Position numbers and translations under genes: made by a program. Of a stretch of 58,391 bases of DNA, positions 1 through 8,428 are shown in pieces (the stretch's first letter is position 1; each line of letters starts with the position of its first letter). The notes under the pieces were generated by a model. The model was given only the letters and a program-made list of their open reading frames with translations. It was not told where the DNA came from and did no database searches. The stretch lies in contig VGEV01000005.1 of the NCBI GenBank assembly GCA_016869175.1, forward strand, positions 1-58,391. The letters run 5' to 3'. This DNA is from Alphaproteobacteria bacterium. Lineage in GTDB: Bacteria; Pseudomonadota; Alphaproteobacteria; GCA-2731375.

Positions 1-1
1 G

Positions 2-58
2 CGCCGCCAGCGCGCCAAACGAGCCACCGACCGACCCGACAGTCCATCCGAGGAATAA
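2..58 (+). CDS. 3' end of an unidentified gene (partial)
   Basis: An open frame runs in from the left edge and ends at TAA (56-58). The visible tail of 18 residues is basic and then acidic (RRQRAKR...SPSEE) and carries no recognisable domain. The reason to call it a gene end is the strong hairpin nine bases downstream, which is placed as a terminator would be. The function cannot be told from this fragment. Confidence 0.4.
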   Translation, partial: RRQRAKRATDRPDSPSEE

Positions 59-66
59 ACCAGGGC

Positions 67-98
67 GCAGGAAGGCCCCCCGCAGGGGGCCTTCCTGC
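67..98 (+). terminator. Strong hairpin terminator
   Basis: A perfect 14-bp stem (67-80 pairing with 85-98) closes on a four-base loop (CGCA) just after the TAA at 56-58. The stem core is GGAAGGCCCCC. There is no long T-run after it, so termination strength is inferred from stem stability and position. Confidence 0.7.
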
Positions 99-148
99 CG
101 TCAGCCGTGATGCATTTTTACTCCGGCGTTGACATGGCGTTGTTGTTA

Positions 149-325
149 ACCGGTGACAGCTTTCCTTTTCGGCATTCCACACGAGCCGCCGGGACGCTCG
201 CCGGCATGCCGCCGGCGGAGCGAGAAGCCGTACCGCCACCAGATGTCCGCCGCCTTGAAATCATAAACTGTCATCGGTTTTTGTCACCGGTTTTGTCAGC
301 GGTTTCTCGCCGGTCTGTTCGGGTG
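149..325. repeat. Dispersed palindromic repeat, copy A
   Basis: AT-richer intergenic sequence. The left side has one forward motif, ACCGGTGACAGCTTT, starting at 149. A GC-rich core of about 90 bp follows, containing the hairpin CGCCGGC/GCCGGCG (190-208). The right side has the inverted motif ATAAACTGTCATCGGT (263-278) and then further CGGTTT units to about 325. A 22-base block at 257-278 is identical to 46296-46317 in copy B. No ORF is supported here. The layout of inverted arms around a core suggests a REP- or MITE-like element. Confidence 0.65.
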
Positions 326-369
326 CCGGAGGGCAGGCGCACGACCCGGCCGTCACGCTTATTTCACTT

Positions 370-1728
370 TTGTCTGCGGTCATTCGAGACGCGACCGTTG
401 TCGAGGGAACCCAGCCGTTGCGACGAATTCCGCGGGTGCGCTTCGAGGCCCTGGCCGGCCATGCCCGGCTGTTGCCGGCCGCCGCCCCGGGCGAAGAGGT
501 CGGCTGGTACGAGCATGCCGACGGACTGGCGACGGCTGCGTTGCTTCGCGCCCCGGAGCCCGGGGCCTATTCGGGCCTGGTATTCGCGCGCGACCGTCGG
601 CAGCGGTTTTGCGCCGTCGGCGAGACGCCTGCGAAGCCGACCCGTCCGGCCGCCGAGGCTGCCTTGCGGCGCGCCATGCAGCGTGCGCTCAAAGCCTCGC
701 CGCAGCCGCCGAGCGAGTTGGCCGGGCCGGGCGGCCCGCTCGATTTCTTTGCCATCGGCTGCCCGCGACCGCAACGCCACCCCGACTTCCTCCGCCTGGC
801 GGAGCTCGAGGCTTACTCGCCGGCCCGCGGGATGATCGAGGCGATGCTGCGCCAGCGCGAGCACGCCGACGATGCCATCGTCGCGGAGTTCCAGACCAAG
901 GGCTTCGAGCGGAGGCTCTGGGAGCTTCAGCTCGACGCGGCGCTGACGGAATTGGGGTACCGGCTCAGGCGCGGCAGGGACCTTTTCAACTTCCTGTGCT
1001 CGGGCCCGCTTGGTGCGTTTGCGCTGAAGACGCTGATCGTGGGGTCGGCGCCGACGGCCGGCGCGGCGGTTGCGCCGCCCCGCTGCGACACACCCGAGGC
1101 CCTGCTCGCCTTTCTTCGCCACTACATGCCGATACGGTTCGCCAACACGCTGCTCGCCCGGTTGCAGCGGGCGGGCCGGCGTCGCGCGAAACCCGCGGCC
1201 GGCCCCCTCGTCTATGCGCTGGCCGATTGCACCGCGTCGGTGACGCTGACGGGCACCCGCGCGGCGCTCGACCTCTACCTCTATGGCCGCGACCAGGATT
1301 GGCGGCAGGACGAACAGGGCCGGCCGCAGGTCAGCTTGCGCAAGGCCGAGACCCATTGTTGGGAGAACAAGGTCCTGCGTTCGGGCTTCTTCGAGTTGCC
1401 CGGCGCCGATAGTATCAGCGCGGTGCTGTTCAGCAACGGCGGAGCGCTCGACAAGTGCAACCGAATGGGCGTGCTCGCCGGTTTCGGCTCCGGCCGCGTG
1501 TTGCTGACGCGCGAGGGCCTGCAGGTCGACCACGAGCCCGGCGCGGCCGGCCCGAAGCCTTTCCGGCGGATCGTCAATGAGCCCGACTACACGGAGGCCT
1601 GGAACGAGGGGCTCGACGTCTTCCACAACCCGCGCGCGCTCGTCCCGCTGCCCGAACATTGCCTGCCGGGCTGCGCGCATCACTGGCTCGTCGACGGTGT
1701 CCGGCGCGTCAGCCGCACACCGGCCTAG
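370..1728 (+). CDS. Conserved hypothetical protein (452 aa)
   Basis: A soluble protein of unknown function. The C-terminal half contains SAVLFSNGGALDKCNRMG, then a stretch of the type MGVLAGFGSGR, and later DVFHNPRALVPLP. This pattern recalls a family of uncharacterised alphaproteobacterial proteins, some misleadingly named glycosaminoglycan attachment site. No catalytic motif, signal peptide or membrane segment is evident. The start is a TTG at 370 without a clear ribosome site. A GTG at 436 (before RFEAL) is an alternative. The gene stands alone downstream of repeat copy A. An antisense frame of similar length is judged to be a shadow because the recognisable pattern lies on the plus strand. 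Confidence 0.7.
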   Translation: MSAVIRDATVVEGTQPLRRIPRVRFEALAGHARLLPAAAPGEEVGWYEHADGLATAALLRAPEPGAYSGLVFARDRRQRFCAVGETPAKPTRPAAEAALRRAMQRALKASPQPPSELAGPGGPLDFFAIGCPRPQRHPDFLRLAELEAYSPARGMIEAMLRQREHADDAIVAEFQTKGFERRLWELQLDAALTELGYRLRRGRDLFNFLCSGPLGAFALKTLIVGSAPTAGAAVAPPRCDTPEALLAFLRHYMPIRFANTLLARLQRAGRRRAKPAAGPLVYALADCTASVTLTGTRAALDLYLYGRDQDWRQDEQGRPQVSLRKAETHCWENKVLRSGFFELPGADSISAVLFSNGGALDKCNRMGVLAGFGSGRVLLTREGLQVDHEPGAAGPKPFRRIVNEPDYTEAWNEGLDVFHNPRALVPLPEHCLPGCAHHWLVDGVRRVSRTPA

Positions 1729-1882
1729 CATCCGCTCGGCTCGCGGACGCGCTTCTTCGCTCCGGTCGATGTCAAGGCTGCGCTGCGCAAGCGGCCGCGG
1801 CAGAAGAAGAGCGCCGTCGGTTAAATCCGTTCACCTCGGGTCGACGGGCAGCGGCAGCCCTGCCGCCCGCCGCCTCGCCGGC

Positions 1883-2335
1883 TCACACCGTGGCGGCCGA
1901 ACAGAGTTTCCACTCGCGGCCTTGCAGGGCGAACAGCAGCAACAGCTTCTGCTTGGCCGAGGAGTCGATCGCCACACGGAAGCGCTCGCCGACGCAAGCC
2001 CCGCCGACCGCCTTGACCGGCACGCCGATATTCTTGGCCTTCAAGCAAGGCTCGACACTGGCGGGCAGGGCGCCCTTGTGCTCGGCCGGCTTCTTGCCAT
2101 TCAGCAGCATGTGGTAGTCGGCGGCCTGCCCGCCCTTGACCACGCCCATGATCTCGATGCGGGCGAAGCGCGACTTGTACATGCCCGCCTCGTGCACGCC
2201 GTCGGCCAGGCCGGCCGCCAACGGGCGGAAAGAAATCGCGGCGCAGGCGGGCGGCTCCTTGTCTTGCTTGGTCGCGGCCGCCGCCTCGAGGGCGGCTGCA
2301 CACAGCAAGACGGCGAGAATGGCGGCAAAACGCAT
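1883..2335 (-). CDS. Small secreted hypothetical protein
   Basis: A 150-aa protein starting MRFAAILAVLLCAAALEAAAA, a typical cleavable signal peptide, so it is probably periplasmic. The mature part has four cysteines (PPACAA, EPCLKA, GGACVG, LCSAA), which could form two disulfides. No family is recognised. The start is set by AAGGAGAGA eight bases upstream of ATG 2335; a longer reading frame to 2395 lacks this and would bury the signal peptide. It lies downstream of the polyprenyl synthase on the same strand with a 76-bp gap. Confidence 0.65.
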   Translation of the reverse strand: MRFAAILAVLLCAAALEAAAATKQDKEPPACAAISFRPLAAGLADGVHEAGMYKSRFARIEIMGVVKGGQAADYHMLLNGKKPAEHKGALPASVEPCLKAKNIGVPVKAVGGACVGERFRVAIDSSAKQKLLLLFALQGREWKLCSAATV

Positions 2336-2411
2336 GCGTGTCTCTCCTTGGCGGGCGGCGAATCGCGCCCGAAGGGAATTCTCCGCCCGGCCCACCCAAC
2401 CGACAAGCCGC

Positions 2412-3398
2412 TCAATGCGCGCGGGCGACGCAGAAATCGATCACCTCGTCCAGCGCCGACTTGCAGGCATGTTCCGGGAAAATCGCCAGCGCATCGCGCG
2501 CCATGGCGCCGTAATAGCGGGCGCGTTCCAGGGTGTCGGCGATGGCATGGTGACGCGCCAAGAGGCGAGTGGCCTGATTCAGGTCGTCCGGCTCCTGCCG
2601 CATCCTTTGCAGGCAACGCCGCCAAAACGCCCGCTCGTCGGCGTCGCCGCGACGGTAGGCGAGCAGCACCGGCAAGGTGATCTTGCCCTCGCGGAAGTCG
2701 TCGCCCACGGTCTTGCCAAGTTCAGCCTGCCGCGCGGAATAGTCGAGCGCGTCGTCCACCAACTGGAAGGCGATGCCCAGATTGCGGCCGTAGCTGTCGA
2801 GCGCGGTTTCCTCGGCTTTCGGCCGGCTGGCCACCACGGCGCCGACGCGGCAGGCCGCGGCGAACAGGGCCGCGGTCTTGGCCGAGATCACTTCGAGATA
2901 GGCATCCTCGGTGGTGGCGGTGTCGTTGGCGGTCTGCAACTGCAGCACCTCGCCCTCGGTGATCACCGCCGAGGCATTGGCCAGAATATGCAGCACGCCC
3001 AGGCTGCCGTCCTCCACCATCAGCTGGAAGGCGCGGGTGAACAGGAAATCGCCGACCAGCACGCTCGCCTTGTTGCCCCAGAGCACGTTGGCGGTGGCGT
3101 TGCCGCGGCGCAAGCTGCTCTCGTCAACCACGTCGTCATGCAGCAGGGTCGCGGTATGGATGAACTCGACGGCGGCGGCGAGCTGAATATGGCGCTCGCC
3201 GCGATAGCCGCACATGCGGGCCGAGGCCAGCGTCAGCAGCGGCCTGATGCGTTTGCCGCCGGCGGCGATCAGGTGGCCGGCGAGCTGCGGGATCAGCACG
3301 ACGCGGCTCTGCATGCGTTCCAGGATGGAGCGGTTGACCTTGCTGAGATCGGCCGCCACCAGCGCCATCAGGTTGTCGAGCGAGGGCCGCGCCGGCAT
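2412..3398 (-). CDS. ispB: Polyprenyl diphosphate synthase (octa-/decaprenyl)
   Basis: An all-trans polyprenyl diphosphate synthase that extends farnesyl diphosphate with isopentenyl diphosphate to make the ubiquinone side chain. Both aspartate-rich motifs are present: LLHDDVVDE (about residues 85-93, with RRG following) and FQLVDDALDY in the last third. GGKRIRP near residue 48 binds substrate. The 328-aa length fits the family. The start is placed at ATG 3398 (MPARPSLDNLMALV), where similarity begins. The frame stays open to 3521, but that would overlap the divergent DUF2007 gene. It belongs to the same pathway as ubiA at 25.7 kb. Chain length cannot be read from sequence alone. Confidence 0.9.
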   Translation of the reverse strand: MPARPSLDNLMALVAADLSKVNRSILERMQSRVVLIPQLAGHLIAAGGKRIRPLLTLASARMCGYRGERHIQLAAAVEFIHTATLLHDDVVDESSLRRGNATANVLWGNKASVLVGDFLFTRAFQLMVEDGSLGVLHILANASAVITEGEVLQLQTANDTATTEDAYLEVISAKTAALFAAACRVGAVVASRPKAEETALDSYGRNLGIAFQLVDDALDYSARQAELGKTVGDDFREGKITLPVLLAYRRGDADERAFWRRCLQRMRQEPDDLNQATRLLARHHAIADTLERARYYGAMARDALAIFPEHACKSALDEVIDFCVARAH

Positions 3399-3511
3399 TC
3401 GCCCGTGTCCGAACTGCACCACCTCCGCCACGCTGTCCCCGCCTGTTTGACCCGCCCGCCGCCGGCCACCAAACATATCGGCGATGGCGGCACTGACAAA
3501 CGGTTGGTGGC

Positions 3512-3727
3512 CTGCGCGCAATCTATCTCGGCAATGATCTCGTACTGTTAAGCTTTCTTGCGGCGATGCTCAAGGACGCGGGCATCGCCTCGGCGGTGCT
3601 GGATGCCCATATGAGCGTGCTGGAAGGCTCGATCGGCGCGTTGCCCCGGCGGCTCGCTGTGGCCGACGAGGATCTGGCGGCGGCCCGACGAGTGCTCCGG
3701 CAAAGCGGCTTCGAGCCTAGCGAATGA
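3512..3727 (+). CDS. DUF2007 family protein, apparent CTG start
   Basis: A 71-residue frame with the DUF2007 pattern: NDLVLLSFLAAMLKDAG, then MSVLEGSIGALPRRLAVADEDLAAARRVL in outline. It is known as a putative signal-transducing small domain. The frame is opened by TGA 3494-3496, and the only plausible initiator before the conserved NDLVLLSFL is CTG at 3512, giving MRAIYLGNDL. The first ATG lies inside the domain. Its stop overlaps the ATG of trmN6 (ATGA at 3724-3727), so the two are probably translationally coupled. This gene is easily missed because it lacks ATG, GTG or TTG. Confidence 0.65.
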   Translation: MRAIYLGNDLVLLSFLAAMLKDAGIASAVLDAHMSVLEGSIGALPRRLAVADEDLAAARRVLRQSGFEPSE

Positions 3728-4482
3728 ACCGCCGACCGGCGCAATTGACCCAGGACGGCCTGATGGGCCGCCGGCTCACGCTCTGGCAGCCGGGGCAAGG
3801 CTATCGGGCGGGGGCCGACGCGGTCATGCTGGCCGCCTTCGTGCCGGCCAGGGTGGGAGAGACAGCGCTCGATGTCGGCGCCGGGGTGGGCGCCGCCGGC
3901 CTTTGCCTAGCGCGGCGGGTGCCTAGCCTACACGTCAGCTTGCTGGAGAGCGAGCCTGCGCTGGCCGACCTTGCCGGGCGCAACGCGCGCGAGAACGGCT
4001 TGGCCGATCGGGTCGTGGCGGTGCACGGCGATCTGACCGCCAGCGAAACCTTGGCGGGCGCCCGCTTCGACCAGGTGCTGACCAATCCGCCCTTCCATCC
4101 CGCCGGCAGCGCCACGCTTTCGCCCCATGCCAACCGGCAGGCTGCCTGTGTCGAGGCCGCCGATCTGCCGCTCGGCCGCTGGCTGGACCGCTGTCTTGGC
4201 TGGCTGAAACCGGGTGGCAGCCTGACCCTGATCCACCTGGCGGCACGGCTGCCGGACCTGCTGGCCGCGCTCGATGGCAAGGTCGGCGCGATTGTCGTGT
4301 TGCCACTCTGGCCGAAGGCGGGACGTCCGGCGGAGCGTGTGCTGCTGCGGGCCATCAGCGGCGGCGCGGCCGGCTGCACGTTGCTGCCGGGCCTGGTGCT
4401 GCACGAGGCCGACGGGCGCTACAGCAGTGCCGCCGAAGCCGTGCTGCGCCTAGGGCTGGCGCTGGGTGATGCCGCTGCCTGA
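3724..4482 (+). CDS. trmN6: tRNA1(Val) (adenine-N6)-methyltransferase-like protein
   Basis: A class I SAM-dependent methyltransferase of the TrmN6/YfiC group, which modifies A37 of tRNA1(Val). The SAM motif I is ALDVGAGVGAAGL (about residues 48-60), the acidic loop is LLESEPAL, and the catalytic motif TNPPF sits near residue 119, as expected for N6-adenine enzymes. The N-terminal GRRLTLWQPGQGYRAGADAVMLAAF is typical of the alphaproteobacterial form. At 252 aa it is full length. It overlaps the stop of DUF2007 by 4 bp. Confidence 0.85.
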   Translation: MNRRPAQLTQDGLMGRRLTLWQPGQGYRAGADAVMLAAFVPARVGETALDVGAGVGAAGLCLARRVPSLHVSLLESEPALADLAGRNARENGLADRVVAVHGDLTASETLAGARFDQVLTNPPFHPAGSATLSPHANRQAACVEAADLPLGRWLDRCLGWLKPGGSLTLIHLAARLPDLLAALDGKVGAIVVLPLWPKAGRPAERVLLRAISGGAAGCTLLPGLVLHEADGRYSSAAEAVLRLGLALGDAAA

Positions 4483-4677
4483 CAGGTGACGGCGCCGGCC
4501 GAATGCCTGCCCGCGCGCGGCTTCGCGCCCCATCCAGTGCTCGATATGGGTCGCGGCAAGCGCCAGGTTGACCAGGGCCAAGACCGGCAGAACAAAGGCC
4601 AGGAGCGCGCCCCACGCCGGCTGGGCCGCGAACAGGTCGAACCAGATGCCTACGGCTGTCTCGCAAACGGTCCACAT
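4450..4677 (-). CDS. Small membrane protein, unknown
   Basis: A 75-aa frame beginning MWTVCETAVGIWFDLF with one clear hydrophobic segment (ALLAFVLPVLALVNLALAA, about residues 24-42) followed by a basic tail. AGAGGCGG lies about ten bases upstream of ATG 4677. Its 3' end overlaps the end of trmN6 by 33 bp in the opposite orientation. No family is recognised, and codon bias alone cannot exclude a chance frame. Confidence 0.4.
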   Translation of the reverse strand: MWTVCETAVGIWFDLFAAQPAWGALLAFVLPVLALVNLALAATHIEHWMGREAARGQAFGRRRHLSGSGITQRQP

Positions 4678-4931
4678 TGCACAACCGCCTCTCGCTGCCC
4701 TGTTTACGCGCTGGCGGTTACCAGCCCTATGACAGCCATCACAAACGGCGTGGCCAATCAGCGTTAACACACAAAAATGTGAAGTCCTATCCCCAGAAAA
4801 CCTGGGATCGCGCCAAGACGGGCAGCCAGGCCGCTCGGCGATCGGGCGGCCCGCCCAAGCCGGCGTTGCCAATCGGGCCCGGATGCCTGCGGCCCAAACG
4901 AACCAACGAGCGGCGCGGCCAACGCGCCGGG

Positions 4932-5351
4932 CTAGGCGGTGGCCGGTTGTCCGCGCTCGACCAAGCGGATTATGCGCTGGTAGATAGTCAGCGCCGAGAT
5001 CGGCTTGGCCAGGAAATCGTTCACCCCCGCCGTCCGCGCCGCCTCCACGTTGTCCTGTTCGGTATGCCCCGTCATCATGATGATCGGAACGCCGCGATTG
5101 GGACTGTCCTTGGCGGTTCGCAGAAGCGGCACGAAGGTCAAGCCGTCGACCGGCTCCATGCGCCAATCGACAACCACGAAGTCGGCGGAAAAAGTGCGCA
5201 GGTGTTGGAGGGCATCCGCGCCGTCGGATGCCTCTCGCACGTTGATGATGCCAAGTCCGCGCAGGATCGCTTTCAGCAGCTTCCGCATGTAGGCGCTGTC
5301 GTCGACGATCAGAACTTGCAGGTTGCGTAGATCGTATGAGATTTGCTGCAT
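4932..5351 (-). CDS. CheY-like single-domain response regulator
   Basis: A 139-aa receiver domain with no output domain. The acid pocket is DD at residues 17-18, the phosphoacceptor is Asp62 in VVVDWRMEP, the switch threonine lies in MMTGH, and the conserved lysine is in FLAKPIS. The MRKLLKAILRGLG helix resembles CheY-type stand-alone regulators. No histidine kinase or chemotaxis gene lies nearby, so its partner is elsewhere. ATG 5351 was chosen because the longer frame to 5501 crosses AT-rich promoter-like DNA. Confidence 0.85.
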   Translation of the reverse strand: MQQISYDLRNLQVLIVDDSAYMRKLLKAILRGLGIINVREASDGADALQHLRTFSADFVVVDWRMEPVDGLTFVPLLRTAKDSPNRGVPIIMMTGHTEQDNVEAARTAGVNDFLAKPISALTIYQRIIRLVERGQPATA

Positions 5352-5396
5352 ACGGCTAGTCCGAACATATGATACACGTATTAGTCGCACTGTGTG

Positions 5397-5402
5397 ATTA
5401 TA
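5397..5402 (-). promoter_or_regulatory. Possible -10 element for the receiver gene
   Basis: On the minus strand this reads TATAAT, 46 bases upstream of ATG 5351, inside a 73-bp AT-rich island between the receiver gene and the dehydrogenase. No good -35 is present at the expected distance, so the promoter call is tentative. Confidence 0.35.
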
Positions 5403-5424
5403 AATCAAATAATGCACGAAATCG

Positions 5425-7866
5425 TCAGCCGCGCAATCGCTCGCCAGTGGGATCGTAAGGTGGCCTGGAATGCGCGCGGGCCTGGAACCGCTGACCGGCA
5501 ATCTCGATCGAATAATCCGCCGCCACCAGCCCGCTCAAGGTCTCGCCGGGCCCGAGCGATACGTAACCCAGGGCGACGCTTACCCCCAAGCTGTGCCCGA
5601 AGGCGGCCGAGGTGACCTGGCCGACCGCCTGGCCGGCACGCAGGATGGGCTCGTCATGCACCGGCATCGCCGCGGAATCGGCGAACGTAAACGCCAGCAG
5701 GCGGCGGGCAACGCCCTTGTCGCGCTGGCGCAACAGTGCCTCGCGGCCGAGGAAGTCGATGCCGTTGTCCAGCTTGACCGCGAAGCCGAGGCCGGCTTCC
5801 AGCGGGGTGAAATCCGGCGACAGGTCGTGGCCGAAAGCGCGGTAGGCCTTCTCTGCGCGCAGGGATTCCAGCGCGAAATAGCCTGCGTCCCTGAGGCCCA
5901 GGTCACCGCCGAGCCGGAAGAGCGCATCGTACAGCGAAGCCGCCATCTCCACCGGGACATAGAGTTCGAAGCCAAGTTCGCCGACATAAGAAACCCGCTG
6001 CGCGCGCAGCACCGTCGCGCCAAGCTCCAGCTCCCGCGCCGTCAGATAGGGGAAGGCGGCCGGGTCCAGCGGCTCCGGCGAGAGGCGCTGCAGCAGGGCG
6101 CGGGCGTTCGGCCCTTGCAGCGACAGCACCGAGAAGGCGCCCGTGACATCCGTCAGGCTGACGCGGTGGTCCAGGCGGTGGCGGTCCAGCCAGTCGAGAT
6201 CCCTGAGCGCCTGCGCCGTGCCGGTGACCAGCAGGTAGGTGTCCCCCGCCAGTCGCGTGACCGTCAGGTCGCTCTCAATGCCGCCATGCCGGTTCAGCAG
6301 CTGCGTGTAGACCACGCGGCCGGGCGGCACCGCCACGTCGTTGGCGCAGAGACGCTGCAGGAAGACTTCGGCATCCGGCCCCACCACCCGGATCTTGCCG
6401 AACGAGCTCTGGTCGAACAGCGCCACCTGTTCGCGGGCGGCGCGGTGCTCCCGCGCGCTATGGGGGAACCAGTGCTGCCGGCCCCAGGCATAGCGCGGCG
6501 CCTGGTCGACATCCACGGGCGCGAACCAATTGGGCCGTTCCCAGCCGAATCGCGAGCCGAACACCGCGCCCTTGTCGGCCAACCGGTCGTATAGCGGCGA
6601 ACGGCGCAGACCGCGCCCGGTTTCCGGCTCGAAATACGGCCAGTGGATGGCATAGTGCATGCCCAGGCTTTCCACCACGCGCTCCCGCAGGAATTCGAGC
6701 GTACCTTCGACGGCCGCGAACCGGCGCGGATCCACATCCCACAGGTCCATCGGCGCTTCGTCGCCGACGATCCATTCCGCCAGCGCCTTGCCGGCACCGC
6801 CGGCAGAAGCGATCCCGGCCGAGTTGAAACCGGCGCAGACGTAATAGCGCCTGAGCCCAAACGCCTCGCCCAGGACGAACTGCCCATCGGGCGTGAAGCT
6901 CTCCGGCCCCACCAGGAGCTGCCGCACCTCGGCGGTTTCCAGCAAGGGGCAGCGGCGGAGCGCGCCCTGCATCAGCGGCTCGAACTGTTGCCAGTCCTCG
7001 GGCAGGAGTTGAAACTCAAACGGCTCTGGAATGCCGGAGATGCCCCAAGGCTTGGCTCGCGCCTCGAACCCGCCCATGACCAGCCCGCCGACTTCCTCCT
7101 TGAAGTAGACTCGGTTGTCGTAGTCGCGCATGACCGGCAGGTCGCGCGGCAGGCCCAAGGGCCGGGTGACGATATACATGTGCTCTGCCGCCATCAGCGG
7201 TACGTTGACGCCAGCCAATCGCCCGAATTCGCGGGCCCAAAGGCCGGCGCAGTTGACCACCACTTCGCAGGCCAGCTCACCCGCCGACGTGATCAAGCCC
7301 GCGACCCGGTCGGCGGCGAGGCGGATGCCGGTCGCCTTGACCCCCTCCACGATCGTGGCGCCGCCGGCCCGCGCGGCCTTGGACAGCGCCAGGGTCAGGT
7401 CGGCCGGGTTGACCTTGCCGTCGCCCGGCAGCCAGGCGGCTCCGGCCAGATCGGCACTGCGCATGGCCGGCCACATCCGGCCCGCCTCGGCCGGATTGAG
7501 TAGGTGCGCTTCCACGCCGAAGGCGTTGGCCATGGCGACGTTGCGCTTGAGCTCGATCAGCCGCTCGGGCGTGCTCGCCACATTGACCGCGCCGCACGCC
7601 TTCCAGCCCGTCGCCTGGCCAGTCTCGGCCTCAAGCTCGGCATAAAGGCGGGCGCTGTGCCGGATCAGCATGGTCAAGTTCGCGGTCGGTCGCAATTGGC
7701 CGACCAGCCCGGCGGCGTGCCAGGTCGTGCCGCCCGACAGTCGGCCCTGTTCGAGCAGCACGACCTCGCGCCAGCCCAGCCTGGTCAGGTGATAGGCGAG
7801 CGAGCAACCAATCACGCCGCCGCCGACAATCGCGACGCGGGCTTGGCGCGGCAACGGGCTGGACAT
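5425..7866 (-). CDS. FAD-dependent dimethylglycine/sarcosine dehydrogenase-like protein (DAO-GcvT)
   Basis: A two-part flavoenzyme of 813 aa. The N-terminal half is a DAO/FAD-binding oxidoreductase with the Rossmann motif VAIVGGGVIGCSLAYHL near residue 11 and GGTTWHAAGLVGQLR, the region where related enzymes hold FAD. From about residue 430 to the end it is a GcvT/aminomethyltransferase domain plus its C-terminal barrel, which transfers the one-carbon unit to tetrahydrofolate. Family members oxidise dimethylglycine, sarcosine or related N-methyl amines in the cytosol. The exact substrate cannot be told. It is transcribed divergently from the gene at 7982. Confidence 0.85.
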   Translation of the reverse strand: MSSPLPRQARVAIVGGGVIGCSLAYHLTRLGWREVVLLEQGRLSGGTTWHAAGLVGQLRPTANLTMLIRHSARLYAELEAETGQATGWKACGAVNVASTPERLIELKRNVAMANAFGVEAHLLNPAEAGRMWPAMRSADLAGAAWLPGDGKVNPADLTLALSKAARAGGATIVEGVKATGIRLAADRVAGLITSAGELACEVVVNCAGLWAREFGRLAGVNVPLMAAEHMYIVTRPLGLPRDLPVMRDYDNRVYFKEEVGGLVMGGFEARAKPWGISGIPEPFEFQLLPEDWQQFEPLMQGALRRCPLLETAEVRQLLVGPESFTPDGQFVLGEAFGLRRYYVCAGFNSAGIASAGGAGKALAEWIVGDEAPMDLWDVDPRRFAAVEGTLEFLRERVVESLGMHYAIHWPYFEPETGRGLRRSPLYDRLADKGAVFGSRFGWERPNWFAPVDVDQAPRYAWGRQHWFPHSAREHRAAREQVALFDQSSFGKIRVVGPDAEVFLQRLCANDVAVPPGRVVYTQLLNRHGGIESDLTVTRLAGDTYLLVTGTAQALRDLDWLDRHRLDHRVSLTDVTGAFSVLSLQGPNARALLQRLSPEPLDPAAFPYLTARELELGATVLRAQRVSYVGELGFELYVPVEMAASLYDALFRLGGDLGLRDAGYFALESLRAEKAYRAFGHDLSPDFTPLEAGLGFAVKLDNGIDFLGREALLRQRDKGVARRLLAFTFADSAAMPVHDEPILRAGQAVGQVTSAAFGHSLGVSVALGYVSLGPGETLSGLVAADYSIEIAGQRFQARAHSRPPYDPTGERLRG

Positions 7867-7981
7867 GGCGGAATTCCGTCACAAGGGCGTTGGCGGTCCG
7901 ACTATAGGCCGGCCCGCGACCGGCGGCACTTGCCGGCCGCAGGGGGCGACCGCACTATGCCGTGCACGCAGAGAGAGCGAC

Positions 7982-8395
7982 ATGGCAATGGTGACGGCGG
8001 CCTTGCGGGACTTGGCGGCGGAGCGCGATTTCGGCGCCACGCCCGAGGAGGTGGAGCGCGCCATCGCCGATCTGGGCAACGCGGATTTCGGCTCCGCGGC
8101 GGTGGAGACGCCGCTGCAGGCCAAGTTGTGGCTGGCGTTCGTCAGCGCCAAGCACTGGCAGCCGCTGCGGGTCTCGCTCAACGCGCGACAGCGGAGCCGC
8201 GGCTTCCCCGAGAAGCCGGCCGACCTGCTGCGCATGCGCGATTGGTGCCACAAGACCTGCAAACGCGGGTGGGCGGTCGAACAGGTGACGTTGCCCGACT
8301 ATTCGCCCGGCGAGGAAGGCGCAACGTTCTGGTTCGAGAATGGTGCCGAGGCCGCCGCCTTCGCCCTCAAGTGGCTACCGATGAAATGCGTTTGA
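7982..8395 (+). CDS. Hypothetical protein (137 aa)
   Basis: A soluble protein starting MAMVTAALRDLAAERDFGATPEE. It has a WCHKTC motif (about residues 83-88) with two cysteines around a histidine and lysine. It ends in FWFENGAEAAAFALKWLPM, which resembles the tail of a small alpha/beta domain. No family is recognised. The start is ATG 7982 with AGAGAG upstream; a second ATG two codons later is possible. It is divergent from the dehydrogenase and tail-to-tail with the GNAT gene. Confidence 0.55.
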   Translation: MAMVTAALRDLAAERDFGATPEEVERAIADLGNADFGSAAVETPLQAKLWLAFVSAKHWQPLRVSLNARQRSRGFPEKPADLLRMRDWCHKTCKRGWAVEQVTLPDYSPGEEGATFWFENGAEAAAFALKWLPMKCV

Positions 8396-8428
8396 CCGGC
8401 TCCCTCGGCTCGACCGCGCGGCCGGCGC

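Noticed and set aside
2136-3551. A 471-codon plus-strand ORF opposite the polyprenyl synthase
   Set aside because: No recognisable domain and low-complexity composition; the minus strand has both DDxxD motifs of a polyprenyl synthase.
7867-7981. Riboswitch (for example glycine-type) upstream of the dimethylglycine dehydrogenase-like gene
   Set aside because: The 115-bp divergent gap is GC-rich and shows no conserved riboswitch core or paired-helix pattern that I can recognise.
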